Source: Phallusia mammillata
Taxonomy: Eukaryota > Chordata > Ascidiacea > Phlebobranchia > Ascidiidae
DNA: 64,000 bases
Assembly (NCBI GenBank): GCA_003260075.1
Contig: QLIY01000282.1
Coordinates: forward strand, 30,046-94,045
Direction: 5' to 3'
The position numbers and the translations under genes are program-made. Within the stretch, counting starts at the first letter, position 1. Each line of letters begins with the position of its first letter. The notes beneath the pieces were generated by a model that was not told the origin of the DNA, ran no database searches, and was given only the letters and a program-made list of their open reading frames with translations. This document shows, one piece after another, positions 23,958 through 36,721 of this stretch.

Positions 23958-26630
23958 ATGGAACCGTTTAGATTGACAAGCACTAGTGGTATAGAATCGA
24001 AACTGAAGTGCAATTTTGTCCAGGCGTTGCAGAATCGAAGATCTTTCGAGAATTTTCCATGGCAGGACCGTTTCAGGACCCCCGCTGTGAACCTACCCAC
24101 GGAAACGAACTATCATAATCGTGTGGTACCGGTTGCATTGGATTGGTTAATGTCTCTGCCGGGTTCTATTCTACCCCAGGTGTTACAGCAAACGGCAAAC
24201 AACGTACAAACTCAGCTGTCTATACAGCGAAACATTTTCGCTTCAGACATGCGAGGTAGGTATAAAGTATACGATGTTTTTTGTGGGGGATTTGAGTTAT
24301 TATTATTTTTTTTTTTTTTGCTTACAACTTTTGCAGTAAATGCAGATCCACAATTGTTGAAATATCACCTGGAAAGTAACAGCAATAGCCGGACGAATTC
24401 CCCTCCACGGGAACAAAGTAAACAGGTATAAAAAAATTTACCACACGGTACGAAATCGCACTAATCCTTTCTAGGTTATGGTGTATGAAATTGATGAATG
24501 AAAGTTATACATATCGTTGCTGATTATAGTTCAACATTGCGATTTTGTGTTTGGTTAAACTTTGCTTGCCCTAATTTTTTCTAGCTAGCCTATACATTAT
24601 TTTGATTAAAAAAACAAAACAATCGAAGTGTGGATATCATTCATTAAAGAGGACATATTTGATTTGGTTTTATTAACTTATCGGAATAAAAAAAAGCTCA
24701 CTGGCTGTAGATATATATTATAACCATTATTTCCCAGTTAGCCTTTTGGCTATATGGTATTGTGAATACTACCTTTCTGGTTTCGTTTTACCATGATTTA
24801 TTTTAATTTTTTATCAATATTTGTAGAGCGAAACAACGGGGAAAAAACTCACGACCGAACGAGGAGGCTTCACCGCCCTAAACTGCGCGCTCAATGATTG
24901 GACAAAAATCTCCAGTGAGAACAACATTACAGGTTTGACTTCCCAATTGAGTGGAAGTAGCAAACCATCGAAAATCTGTGGTCAATCGAAGCAACCGACT
25001 GTAAATATTGGCACCAATGTACATGGCGTGGAAAACCTCTTCAATGAATTTTATATGCCCTCATCTCTGCAATACTTTGTAAAATCGGCAGAACCTTTGT
25101 CAAACCAAGGTAAAAAAACATTTTTGGTTGTAACACAGCACTCATTGTTTTTACAAACCTAACATTTCACCATAATCTGCAGACAGAATACGATGTTTCG
25201 TAACACGCTGTGACGAAAGATAGGCAGTATGAGCTAATGTAGCCACTTTACGACCGAATAACCGTCGTTAAATCCAGTTGTGGGCACTAACAGGTCGGGG
25301 AGACATGGCTTTTCTATCTGTTGCTCCCAACAACCCGAAGTGCCGTAAAGTGGTAGTTCATACGGCCGATCTCTTGTCACTAGCTGCACCTATGAGACCT
25401 TATATGCCGCAATGTGTGTACTTTGGACACCTTATTATATATTGGCTCAATGCTTTATACTAACATTTTATACCATTATACCCCCCCCCCGTTCATACGG
25501 CCGATCTCTTGTCACTAGCTGCACCTATGAGACCTTATTTGCCGAAATGTGTGTACTTTGGACACCTTATTATATATTGACTCAATGCTTTTATACTAAC
25601 ATTTTATACCATTATGAAACAAGTAGTTTTACGCGTTAACATTTTTTGGATGATATTGCTTTTATCACTTTATTTGATTTTGTAAGATGCCATTATTGTT
25701 TGGGTTATCTTTTTTGAAAAATATTTTTTACTCTCATTTTTTATGTTACCCAAAGATGGAAGACACCTTTATCAGAAAACCTCTCCACGTTCTCACAGTT
25801 TTGAAACAAAAGTTGATAGGAATCCAAGCAATTTGAGGAAGGACGGTTTGATGCTTCCTACACAAGAAAGAGAATTGTCTTGCCACCAGCAACGAAGAAG
25901 CAGGACTCGTTTTACTTCAGGTGTGCAAGCAATCTGTAAACATATCAGCCCAAAATATTTCTACGTATCCCTCAAAATCTGTCGTTAGTTGGTAAATTGA
26001 TAAAAGACTAAATTTGATACGACAAGTATGCATTGTTATGCGTACCTGTAACTGACTTGAGCTGCTTTCACGACGCCTCATTTTATTACAACAGAACATT
26101 ACTGTTAAATTTTTTAATTTATTTACAATCTTATAAGTTACATGTAAGTTGGTTATACATGTAAGGGCACCAGTTATCGATTTTCGGAAAAATTCCAAAA
26201 ATGCACAACTGGTGTCACACCGATTTTTTTTACTTGTTGTATAGATAACTTATAGTGTTTAATTTTTCTTTTTCATGTATATACATATATATATATATTA
26301 CTTTTGGTCACATAAAGCGGACAAACAAGCAGCATGTTTATTATCAGTTCTATTGTTTTTTGGCAGATCAATTGACAGTACTTGAAGCGGCATTCTCGCT
26401 TGGACATTATCCGCCAGTGGGCGTGCGAGAGAAGCTTGCAAATCGTACCGGTCTGACCGAGGCTCGGGTTCAGGTATATTCAATTGCCAGCTATCACTTC
26501 CAGGAAACCAACATTTACATAAATTCTCCTTCTATCCTTGTAGGTTTGGTTTTCTAATCGCCGAGCCAAATGGCGTAGATCTCGACTTAAAAACATGCAA
26601 CAGCACGATCAAGAGTCTCTCGCTAGCTGA
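23958..26630 (+). CDS. Pax-class (Ser50) homeodomain transcription factor without visible paired domain
   Basis: Six plus-strand exons, 23958-24255, 24337-24425, 24827-25109, 25756-25920, 26367-26473 and 26544-26630, join in frame to 342 residues ending TGA. The first ATG is at 23958. The homeodomain is at about residues 269-328: it begins QRRSRTRFTSDQ, contains LTEARVQVWFSNRRAKWRRS, and has W48, F49, S50, N51 and R53. Ser at position 50 is typical of Pax proteins and sets their DNA preference among paired-class factors. Introns split it after residue 10 and after residue 46; the latter is a common paired-class position. Upstream exons encode about 268 residues with no recognisable paired domain or octapeptide. 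Only 14 residues follow the homeodomain. It could be a Pax gene that lost its paired domain or has further 5' exons; no orthologue is named with confidence. Join 19 lies in intron 3. Confidence 0.8.
25481..25490. other. poly-C join 19 (10 C)
   Basis: Copies at about 25356-25480 and 25491-25616, inside intron 3 of the homeobox gene. No exon is affected. Confidence 0.75.
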
Positions 26631-27315
26631 TTGGCTACTCAGGTCACGTGGACGGAAGGAAGTGAAGTGGCACAGTTCAACTCAATCACGGTTGAATGAC
26701 AACGGTGCCGGTTATGCAGCAGGATGTTTGTTTGCTGCATGTATTTACCTGTCGGTATATATTTTACCTTAAAAGGGCTTATCAGATTGCGGCATCCTTT
26801 TTGCACAAGCTTGTTGACATTACGGCGGCGGCAGCGTGACCGTTTTTATTTGCCTGTTCGGCTTTTTGTAACAGAATGGCAAAGTCGCTGCATTGCAACA
26901 ATATGAAAACAATAGAGAAGAAGAAAAACGTGATCAATGCAACCTACTTTTAACCAAATACAGCAAAAAAAACAAGTTAAAAATACATTTCTGTTTTGAA
27001 ACAGATCTAGGTTTTACCGATTGGTAACCTACCGATAAAAATTGAAACCAAAGCGTGACAACAAATGCTGTACAAAAAAACCCGCAATTTTACAGAATTT
27101 TTCTAGAGAAGGTATAATAACTTTATCACTGTTTTTGAACTAACTATGATTTATAAGTTCATAATTGACGGTCTTTAAAGATTCTGAACAAAAACAGACA
27201 AACTATGATTAAATTTTAGCTTTATATCCCGTTATGTCTTTTTTCTTATCTTTTCACGAACGTATGGGGGCAAAAACTATAAAACTCCAAAATTAGTTGA
27301 ACTTCAACCTGTTCT
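26631..27315. other. short intergenic region between convergent genes
   Basis: The homeobox gene and the thrombospondin-repeat gene end towards each other. I see only AT-rich 3' sequence and no further gene. Confidence 0.6.
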
Positions 27316-30242
27316 TTACGCTGGAACTCGCGATTCAAACGGAACATTGTACATTGCGTAAGCTTCGTTTACAGCAGGACGAGCCGCGTCAATCGGTTCA
27401 CGATAATCGTCCCGTTGTGCACTAGTTTCGCTGGTTGAACGAACAGAGGACGAACTGTTCCGAGCCGAACGCGGTTCTGCCGACGACCGCTGAAATCCGA
27501 ACTCGTGAGACGCATTGTAAGACCCTGAATATACTTCCGAAGTGCTCGGTTGAGGAGATACAGGGTTGGTATTGTTTTCTGCGCAAGGTTGCGGCGGCAA
27601 TGGCTCGCGTGTTCGGTCACTTGCTTCTGATGGGGCTATATTTGGCGCCAGGTACGGGGATGCCTCGCTTGGTGGAGGGTAACTGTTACGGTGCTGCACG
27701 ATGGGAGTACGGCTTCCACCGAATACCGAAATGTCCTCCTGGCTACTCTCAGCTACGCTTCCCATTCCAGGTCGGCGTTTCAGTGGCCTTGTATACGGCG
27801 AATCGCTGCCAAACTCCCCGAAGTGCTGATTCCAACCTGCGCTGCCTGGCGCCACCCCATGTCGCATATAGTTTGGCAAGCTCCTGCGTTTAACCTGGGG
27901 TCGCGGCACCGGTCGCACACTGCCAAGGCGCCGAATCTCCTCATGTAAAGGTCCCCGGCGCTCAGTTTCGCATCGGCGCAATTGGCTCCTCAAGGCGCCA
28001 CCCGGGTCCTGGCGTGCCACAAAAGATCCTGAATATTCTCGTCGTTGAGCAAATCTTCCTACTCCATTCGGGATTGGCACTGATGAAGTCGTCGGCTCCT
28101 CTTCTAGCTGATCAAAATCACTATCTGATGTAAAATCATCAACGCTATTGTTTCGGTAGGCCGGTATATCAGCATATATAGGATCCTCGCCGTTATTGGC
28201 ACGGTTTTCGGCGTGTGGCACTGCGGTATAAGATGCCGCGGTATTTTCTGCAAATGCCACAGAGCGTACAGAGCTGTTCCGGGCAAACTGTGGGGTGCTG
28301 TTTTGCCCTGGTCCGCCGCTGGGCACGTCGGGTTGCAGGTACACAGAGCTGGGCGAGTTACGTCGCATTGTAGCCATCTGTTGCAAAGCCCGCACCCTTG
28401 CAATAAGTCTGTCGATAGAGGACGAGTGGTACTGGTTGCTGCGTGCGTTACCAGCTGCACCACCGGTGTTCTGGGAAACGGCCTGACTAGCCGTTGTTGA
28501 TTGAAATGACCGAAACGGAAGAACTGACAACTTCCCTTTGCGAAATTTCTGCATACCGATGTATGTGAGTAAGACGAGTATGCAAAACGCCAGCACACCT
28601 ACCAAGACCCCGATATACACCATAACTTTCGAATCTTCTCCTGATTGTTTCTCAGTGGCCACGCTGTTTTCGTTGAGTCTTGGTTTTAGCAATACTCCAG
28701 GTCTGGTTTGGTTGCCCGGGCTTTTGGGAAAAACTATTACCCCAACATCTGGAAAAGATTTCGTTCGTTTGTTCAGTGCTGTAGTTGTAGTTGGGGCATT
28801 TGTAGTAGTAGTGCTTTTTGTAGGGGTCGTTGATAATGTAGTCGTGCTTGACACGGTTGTGGAAGTTGTCACTTTGTTCTTCGTAGATGGCAGCAATTCA
28901 ACGAAATTCTTACACATGCTTACATAGCAAGAGCGTCGTTCCACAGCACTGTCAGACGCTGCTGTACCGGCGCATTGAGTGGCGTCCACCGCTACTGTCC
29001 CATTCTGACAGGTCCTGGTCCATAAACGCGTACAGTTGCCATCACAAGTCGTCCCACTGGGTTGCCATGGTGACCAGCTTGGACAGGGTTGCGTGTTGCA
29101 CGCCATAGTTTCTACCTCGTAGAACTTGGTCGTGCTGATCTGCTGGAACTTGTAACGCCGGGAAAGGCCACCTCCGCACGACTTGTCGCAAGTTTCCCAC
29201 TCGAGCCATCTGCGCATGCACCTTGCCATCATGTAATAGTAGGTCTGCTTTCGAACGCAGGTTTCGCTTCCAAGTGCTGCGCATGTAATATAGGTCAGCG
29301 TGTGCATAACAAGGTGACAATGCACTTCCTAAATATCTTAAATATGGTACAATTTAACTAGACCATCGTTTAAATAACCAAAATTGAAAAAGGAAATGTG
29401 TCCCTATGATTTAATGGTTTGTTTATATTTTTCGATCCTTATGCAATGTAAACAATCCAAATCTTGCTACAAGACTTAACGACCCATTGTTTACATCTCA
29501 CTAGTTTAGCTACGACCCACACAAATTTGACTACACCGAAAACTGTTATTGGGCCACCTTTTCTAAGCATGAAAAAGTCTGAAATAGAAAATTGACACCA
29601 CTAATGAAAGTGATATAATAAAGAAGCAAATGCTTCTGACTTACAAGAAGTTGTTAAAAATCGAGATATTTTATAAATTTCACCTACACAGGCATCGTCA
29701 GGGTTTAAACACCTAATCAAATAGAATCTATTTTGACTGAGTGATCGTGGACGCTATTGACATGCCTACTATTAGAGGAACAAATCATGTGAAACGCATT
29801 TATATTTTCCCAACTGAAAGTGATGTTTAGTTGCATACATTGGTCATAAAACGCTCCCACCTCAGCAAACTGCTGAAAACTTTTGATGAACACTAATGGC
29901 GTTTCATACTCGAGTAGATTTATTATAGCTGTTCTTACTTTACTTACCTCCGAAGGAATTTTGTTCCAGACAATTTTGAATGTTGGTTTTGATCCAGTAC
30001 TTGCAGCCAGCGTAAGTAGACAGTTGAATTTTTGGTCCGCTGGTTTGATTATGTACTCTCCATCCCGTTGAGCAGCTTTGTCCGATTCGCTGACTTGACT
30101 TGGGTTGATTGCAAACTCCGTTACGACCATTGCTGATCTTGTCTTCAACAACCACTATATTGTAGGTTGTCTGTCCATTGAGCAGAGCGACTAGACAAAT
30201 GTAGACACTACAGCGAAACAGAAGTCTGTTTGTGGCCGGCAT
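27316..30242 (-). CDS. type I membrane protein with thrombospondin type 1 repeats
   Basis: Two minus-strand exons, 30242-29948 and 29276-27316, join in phase 1 to 751 residues. The start MPATNRLLFRCSVYICLVAL is a clear signal peptide. Next comes a cysteine-containing N-terminal region (about 25-115) with no family I recognise. A thrombospondin type 1 repeat follows at about 120-164 (RRWLEWETCDKSCGGGLSRR), then a second, more diverged one (PSWSPW start, about 165-200). After that: a Ser/Thr-rich stalk (about 223-256), a transmembrane helix at about 316-340 (VYIGVLVGVLAFCILVLLTY) and a cytosolic tail of about 410 residues with many Ser, Pro and Tyr motifs (PIYADIPAY). TSP1 repeats usually bind matrix or glycosaminoglycans, suggesting a cell-surface adhesion or guidance receptor; that role is inference. 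The acceptor used has a weak pyrimidine tract, but a second candidate nearby breaks the reading frame. Confidence 0.75.
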
Positions 30243-32375
30243 CGCCAGCGTTCAGTGCTACTTTCTAACCTATAGTTCCTATAAGATGTCCTGTAAACAC
30301 AGCATAGCAAAAATAAGTTTGTGTAAAATTGATTACTCATTTATGTTTAGGTTACTATATCGAACAGAGCAGAAGTATTTAAAATATCTTTAACTAGAGG
30401 GGCCCAATCAAAAGTGATATCAATAAACATGTATCTAAAAGTGAAACGTAAAAGGCAGACCCTTTGACAAGTTATAACCGTTTCAGCAGTCTGTTGCCAA
30501 TTCCCTATTGCCTAACCTGCAAACCTTTTCCAAAGCTTACCATTTCAAATAGCGCCCGAGTTTTAGATATTAGATAGAAAGAGTTGAACAGTTGAGATTT
30601 TGCTGAGAGAAGCAAAATCTGTCTCATCCTGGCTAAACCAGCGAGTCAGTCGGCACGCGCCGTTTTGATGTGACATGGCGCGCGTACCAGGAAACATTAA
30701 CAACTTCTATTGGTGTTGTATTACGCTTGGCGGCCACACAGCGATGGTCGTTTGCCTTTAACTATCGCGGTAAACTGGCTGCTATGTTGAGCGGTTTAGT
30801 GAAACCGTTGGACAGAATGTTGCACATTGAAAGTATCCCCAATATAGGATTTTTATTCATTGCTACATGTTGACAAACAAATTATCAAATTAAGTAAAAT
30901 TAGCTTTATCTTTCGCTTTAAATTGTATTTTTAAACATTGCGTCTGTTCTTGAAAGACGTTAACACCCCTAAATGACATTTCTCAGAAATTATAGTAATG
31001 GCATTTTTCTACTTTCAGATGTCCTACTTTCTGGACCCGTTTGTAACTTAACTACTAAAAAAACACGACCCGCAGTGCAGCCAAAAATCGTATCGCATTT
31101 TTTGCAATTAATCGTCTCAATTCAAGCTGTTGTTATTTACACAGTTAAACAAAAGTAAAACTAACAACAAGACATTCTTACTGCCAAAGACTGCAACACA
31201 CGTAAACTTCTGACCAACCAAAATCTAATAAGTTCTATTCAAAATCTCTGTAGTATGCTGTGAGCAAAGCCAGATTCTTTCCTGATTTTGACACTCATTA
31301 ATTTCGCGTTTGTCCATTCACATCCGGCTTAGTCACACCAGTATTGTCTTATGCATTGAGTTTCATCACATGAGCAACGTGGCCCTGCTGTTGTTGTGCA
31401 ATCCATAGTACTATCACCAAATTTTTCACTAAGACCTAATGCATTGTTCAATGACCGGGAGCGTGATAGTCACCACAAGCGACGCATAGCCATTCATTTC
31501 ACTCATTGCTTTACAAAGGGCTTCATAACTGACCGATGGTGTTTACGTTTTCGATCCGTGGTAATGATGAAGTAGCATTTCCGCGCTATGCGCAATAATT
31601 TCAACCGCGCGAAGCTCTGAACCAGCGGAAGCGATGATGCAAAGTCCTCTGATCCGTTTACCTTGCCTCACGAGTTGCACAGGCTAGTGACGTCACTTGG
31701 GGTGGTAAACTGACAGCACTGGTGGTGGTGTGACGTGCGCACAGGACGTGGTTGTTGTTGTTTTGTGATGTCGGGGTGAAATGATTTGCCTTTGCGCATC
31801 ATAAACAGCGGTGTGACACAATACTGACTCGATGATTACATAAAAAACGGCGTCAGTATATAAATACAAACACAAACACTTTTGTGGCATAAATTGGTTG
31901 AGATACAAAGCATAAATTCTGGCTTAATCAGCACATCAAAAACAAAAATATGATTTTTTCATTTCAACTCATAAGACTCTGTATAGTTCAAAACCTGCTG
32001 ACTTGATCAGTTATAATTTTAGTTTAACACTTTTACCAATTCAGCAACTGCGCAACATCACATGACATGAGGTCATGCATGTAATGTCATGGTGTACGTG
32101 ACCTCCAAACATTCTCGTTCACGTGACCTTATTTCCCGTGCGTCTCTTATCTCGTCAAATCAATTTTCCTGGATCGACACCCTGTCTTACATAACAGTCT
32201 ACAATGACTAATAGCTATTTTAAACACGTTACATAATGTGTATGTTTAAATTGGAACTGCTCTTCTTGTCTGGTTTGACTTAAAAAAAATTCTGGTTAGT
32301 GTTTTCGGTTTTCAAGTTTATCAATAATGACACAACGTGTTTTTTCAACGAAGGACAATACGCTTTAGTTTAAAC

Positions 32376-32857
32376 TAGTGATGTACCGAATCGGCAAAAT
32401 TTCGATTCGGCCGAAACCGAATATTCGGCGGTTTTGCCGAATAAATTCGGCCGAATCAACCGAATCATTTATGACGTCACGCAAAGTCGTACGCTACGCG
32501 TTTGACATGAAAACACATGTTTATCTTCTTGACACTTATTGCAGAATGGTTGCGTTTCGTCGGCATTTTAGTTCTGTGGGTTTTAACATTGCCTCAAGCA
32601 TGATTGCCAACCCGACAATGAATTGCTGATTTTTTGTCTGCAGTGGGAAAAGCGTCAATATGGTAAAAAATATAGTGATTGACGCGATTTTCGTTGGTAC
32701 TAAGAAGAAAGGACACATTTAACGCTTTGAATGGGTGCTCGTAAAAGATTCGGTTTCGGCCGAATCACAACAAATTATTCGGCCGAAACCGAATCTTTGC
32801 AAAAGTGATCGATTCGGCCGAATAAATTCGGCAAACCGAATATTCGGTACATCTCTA
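32376..32857. mobile_element. hAT-type MITE, TAGTGATGTACCGAAT family
   Basis: The ends tagtgatgtaccgaatcggc and cgaatattcggtacatctcta form terminal inverted repeats. They have several internal attcggccgaa palindromes and a perfect 8-bp target duplication GTTTAAAC (32368-32375 and 32858-32865). It is 482 bp with no transposase; the central 240 bp is unrelated to the ends. A broken end of the same family sits in CAP gene 4 at 62498-62543. Confidence 0.85.
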
Positions 32858-34226
32858 GTTTAAACTCACTGATTGTTTAAACAATAAAAAACGTCGCTTG
32901 GAAAATAATTCAGGCGCCACACAAAGTCCTATGTAAACTACAACAACTGAATTGAACTTTTACTAAAAAAGCGCTAAACGCTTCTCAACACTCGACAAAT
33001 TTACATACAACTTACTTAAAGATACGAATTCGTCTGAACGGATTTCACCAAGTTTATTGAAATATTCAAATCCAAATAAAAGAAAAAAAAACTCGTTGGG
33101 AAACCGTCTAAAATAAACCTAATACGTTCCACTTTACAGCCCTATAAGCGGGCTAGGAAACGTCATCGTTCTCCAACCCTACGTAAGCGCTAACCTGCGA
33201 CTGAACAGTTCTAAACAACAAAGCATATATTACTTTGAATGCATATGTAGGCATCAGGTACATTTGTTTTCTCTAAAAAAGATCTAAAAAAATCAAATTT
33301 TGGTAAAGAAGCTCCGACAGTACTTTAGTTCTATGATTCTCTAAAATGGCCTTCTAGCTTCTTAGGTTGGTGATACCAACTTTGGGCGGGCGCATTTTTC
33401 TGCCAAGACGCAGCATCATGAGCAATAGACCCTTAGTCGCGCCTGATCTGACCATCACTGACAAACTTCAATAAGACCCCGCTTAAACCGGAAGTTACGT
33501 CAATGGATGTGAAACTTCCTCTAATATTTGCTTCCTACAGGTCTTCTGCTTTGCAGACCGGCAACCGGCCGTGCCTCAGCACCCTTTGCAGGATGTATTA
33601 ATTGCTATCAGCAAAAGCAACATACAAAGTAACAATCATTTCTCTTTTTTGCAATGAACGTATGATTGGTGTGCAGGCTCAATTGAATCATATCGATTAC
33701 ATCACATTTGTTTGTGCGTTGTGTGATTAGTTGAATATCACTGCGTATTGCTTGTTGATGGCCTGCAAATCGAAGAATAGGCAATTAATTGTCCCTTTTT
33801 ATTGCCTCATTAGTACAAGCAAATCGTAACCACTCCTTTGATCGATTTAGTAACTAAACAGCCATCTTGAGAAAAAGGCTGACAAAAACAAAAGTGTGAA
33901 TTCGACGTAATGTATTGATTATATTTACAACCTTTTATGGAAGCAACAATTGGCGTTATTTTTGCAAAGGTCAACTAAAGCCTTGTTTAAGTGTTTATAT
34001 TCTAACCAGGCCATCCAGACAAAAGCCCAAGCCATGTTTGTATCCATTTAGACCCCAACAACCAACGTTTCAATTGTTGCATTTTTTAACATTTGTGTAA
34101 AAGAAATTGCTGAACTACTGAATTTGCATCAGGAATGAACAAAATAGTAAGGCTAAGTGTCGTTTGTTTGGCTCAGTAGATTGCCTTTGCTCAAGCAGCA
34201 TTGTATAGTTGGGAATTGTATTCTCG

Positions 34227-34475
34227 CTAGACAGGAAGCAGGCAGCGCTCGGCTAAATCAGACTGATATCCTTGATTGTTCACGACCAGCACCGCTGCAA
34301 AGGCTTGATCCAATTGCCGATTGCAGACGACCACTAAGGGAATAGAGTCTTTCATGTAAACAGCATTGCAGCTCGCTATGAAAATTGAAAAATGCTCATT
34401 AAAGCATCTCTCATGATTTGAAGCAGTAAATTCTATTGGCGCTACAACCCAGCGGTCTGACTCCGATTTTATCAT
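34227..34475 (-). CDS. possible small or partial ORF, unrecognised
   Basis: This minus-strand open frame of 82 codons starts with ATG and is preceded by a plausible acceptor (tttag). It has a mixed, non-repetitive composition (WVVAPIEFTASNHERCF, DSIPLVVVCNRQ). I do not recognise a family, and no partner exons were found. It may be an exon of an unseen gene, a transposon remnant or chance. Confidence 0.2.
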   Translation of the reverse strand: MIKSESDRWVVAPIEFTASNHERCFNEHFSIFIASCNAVYMKDSIPLVVVCNRQLDQAFAAVLVVNNQGYQSDLAERCLLPV

Positions 34476-35252
34476 TTCTATCTAAATATGGAACAGAAGA
34501 ATAAAAAAATAAACTTTCTTAAAGACATGAATATACCGTAACGTCGTAATAAAAGGTCAAAAGATACGATTTGCCGGTTGCACAATAAATCATTATTGAG
34601 GCTCAAGCAACTACATAAAGTCACTACCCTTTTTGAACGTTAAATTCGTGCAGTAAACCTGATGTTTGAGGGCGGTAATTACTTTTATTGCCAAACAAAA
34701 CCGGAAACTTTATGTCAAACGCCCAACACAGAGTAAAGTTTATTAGGTCGTCGCCCCCGACTTCATCAATTATCAGTCGTTGAAACGTTTATTACCCAAA
34801 ATCAAAATTCTTGTGTCATATCATATAAGTTATTAACGCGTTTTCTGTTCGTTTTACCGATGCTGCTGACGTTGTTGCATTCCAATCGCGTCATTTGACG
34901 TCATGCTAGAAATTCTTTGAGGCGTTTATGTGGTTTTACGTTTTTTACCACAAAATCAGGATCTGTAGACGTTTATACTCTGTGGACGTTTTATATGATT
35001 TATGCTTAAACGTTGCTTTCTCGTGAAGTCAAATCCACGTGAATGCCGAGAACGTTTATTTTAATATAATCCTTAGTCCGTTTGTGCAGTTTTTAAGAAA
35101 CCTGTTATTTTAATAACTTTTTTGCAAGAATATAGTGTTTGGGCTTATTTTCATGCTCCAGCTAAACATTCTAAAAGTTTGACACAGCACAACCGACGCT
35201 TCCTTTCGATGAATATTAATTTCAAAATACGCGTCATAAAAACAAAAAAAAT

Positions 35253-35265
35253 CCCCCCCCCCCCC
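35253..35265. other. poly-C join 20 (13 C)
   Basis: Short copies at about 35203-35252 and 35264-35318, around 50 bp and A-rich. Confidence 0.7.
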
Positions 35266-35627
35266 TTTCGATGAATATTAATTTCAAAATACGCGTCATA
35301 AAAACAAAAAACAAAAAACAAAAAAAAAGTGTGCGCTGAAACGCTTTTAAAGTATAGAATATTGCGTCAAAATTTCAGTATCGTCTCTCTCTTAGTTTCG
35401 GTGTTATTTCGATTGTTCGCCAGTTTCACTCAGGTCTACCCAGGAAGATCCTTGTTATCGATCAAAACCAAAAAATCCATCACAATAAGACTCACTGACA
35501 AGAAACACAATGGTGGTACAATATATTTAACAAACGGGTAAATGCTGTACAGCAAAAGCGAGAGAACTCGAACGATGAACACATGCTACGCAGAAACACC
35601 TTCCTTGCTAGTTTATGTCGTGAAAAA

Positions 35628-35839
35628 TAGTGGTCGGCAACCATCGGGCCGCGGCTCGGTGCCGGTCCGTGAGGTTTTGTTAACGGGCCGCATAAAACTT
35701 GCTCAAGGATCACATTGAATCAAAGTTGTAATAGCTACAACTGGTTTTTAGTGCTGAATATTTGTGGTTTTTATAGGCCGATCCGTTATAAAAAATTCAG
35801 TTTCAACCGATCTAGTGCACAAAAGGTTGCCGACCCCTG
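35628..35839. mobile_element. hAT-type MITE, CAGGGGTCGGCAACC family
   Basis: The left end tagtggtcggcaacc and right end ggttgccgacccctg are inverted repeats of the widespread hAT motif. The flanks GTGAAAAA and GTGTAAAA are an 8-bp target duplication with one mismatch. The 212-bp element has no coding capacity. Its right end is repeated after join 21. Confidence 0.8.
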
Positions 35840-35920
35840 GTGTAAAACATAGCAATACGTACGTTTAGAATTTAGATTAACGCTGCAAGGAAAATGAACT
35901 GCAAACAGCAGTTAGTACGA

Positions 35921-35931
35921 CCCCCCCCCCC
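35921..35931. other. poly-C join 21 (11 C)
   Basis: Copies at about 35820-35920 and 35931-36021. The pair starts inside the right end of the MITE, so the MITE end appears twice. Confidence 0.75.
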
Positions 35932-36721
35932 AAAGGTTGCCGACCCCTGGTGTAAAACATAGCAATACGTACGTTTAGATTAACGCTGCAAGGAAAATGA
36001 ACTGCATACAGCAGTTAGTACTAAAGAATCGCTTCGTATGTTTCTAATTAGACAAAACGAAAACTAGTCTTTTATAAAAATTCAAAACGAAAAACGAAAT
36101 CTATGCACATCGCTGTGGCAAAGGATACCCACGAGGTAATTATTTATGGCATACGCTTCATATTATGGTACTATATGTATAAGGGTATATTCTTATACTA
36201 TTTGACACAGTTGTACTATTACATTATTTACATTACATTATTACAAGTCGTTTCATAGGAACTAAATGTGACAGCTAGGCAAAATATATTTGTTCCACGA
36301 TATTCATGGGCTGATTCGGTTATTTGAAAAATATATTCCATTTCATGTTTTTTTTCGGTTTATGTTCAGTTTGTTATAGTGGAATGGTGCTTTAAGACGC
36401 TGCCTATCACGTGCGAACTAAAGCTACGCATTACGTTGTTTCATATGTGCGGAGCATATCTCGCGTTGCACAACATTCGTGTCCATGTTTACGATCAGTA
36501 AAACATGAAGAAACGCCCACATAACGATAGCAATCGGTTGATAGGGTTCTGGTAACCTGGACTTACTGAAACGACGGTCGTCTGTCAAGTTACCGTGCAA
36601 AAAAAGGGAAGGATGTTTGCACAAGATGATCTTTAACCGATATATGCATCCGCAGCGTCGCTACATTTGAATCATTGTGGGATCAACTTACCACAAGGCG
36701 TGCAGTCAAAAGAATTTGAAA

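Larger units (their letters stand above)
30243..36721. other. long non-coding stretch before claudin 1
   Basis: No convincing gene was seen in about 6.5 kb. It holds two hAT-type MITEs (32376-32857 and 35628-35839), two poly-C joins, and one minus-strand open frame (34227-34475) listed separately. It is the likely promoter side for both the TSP1 gene and claudin 1. Confidence 0.5.

Noticed and set aside
27435-28927. Plus-strand open frames opposite the TSP1 gene
   Set aside because: They are antisense shadows of the long minus-strand exon.
29717-30151. Longer minus-strand frame over the TSP1 gene's first exon
   Set aside because: It reads a different frame through the clear donor at 29,948 into the intron. 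The spliced frame fits signal peptide and phase.
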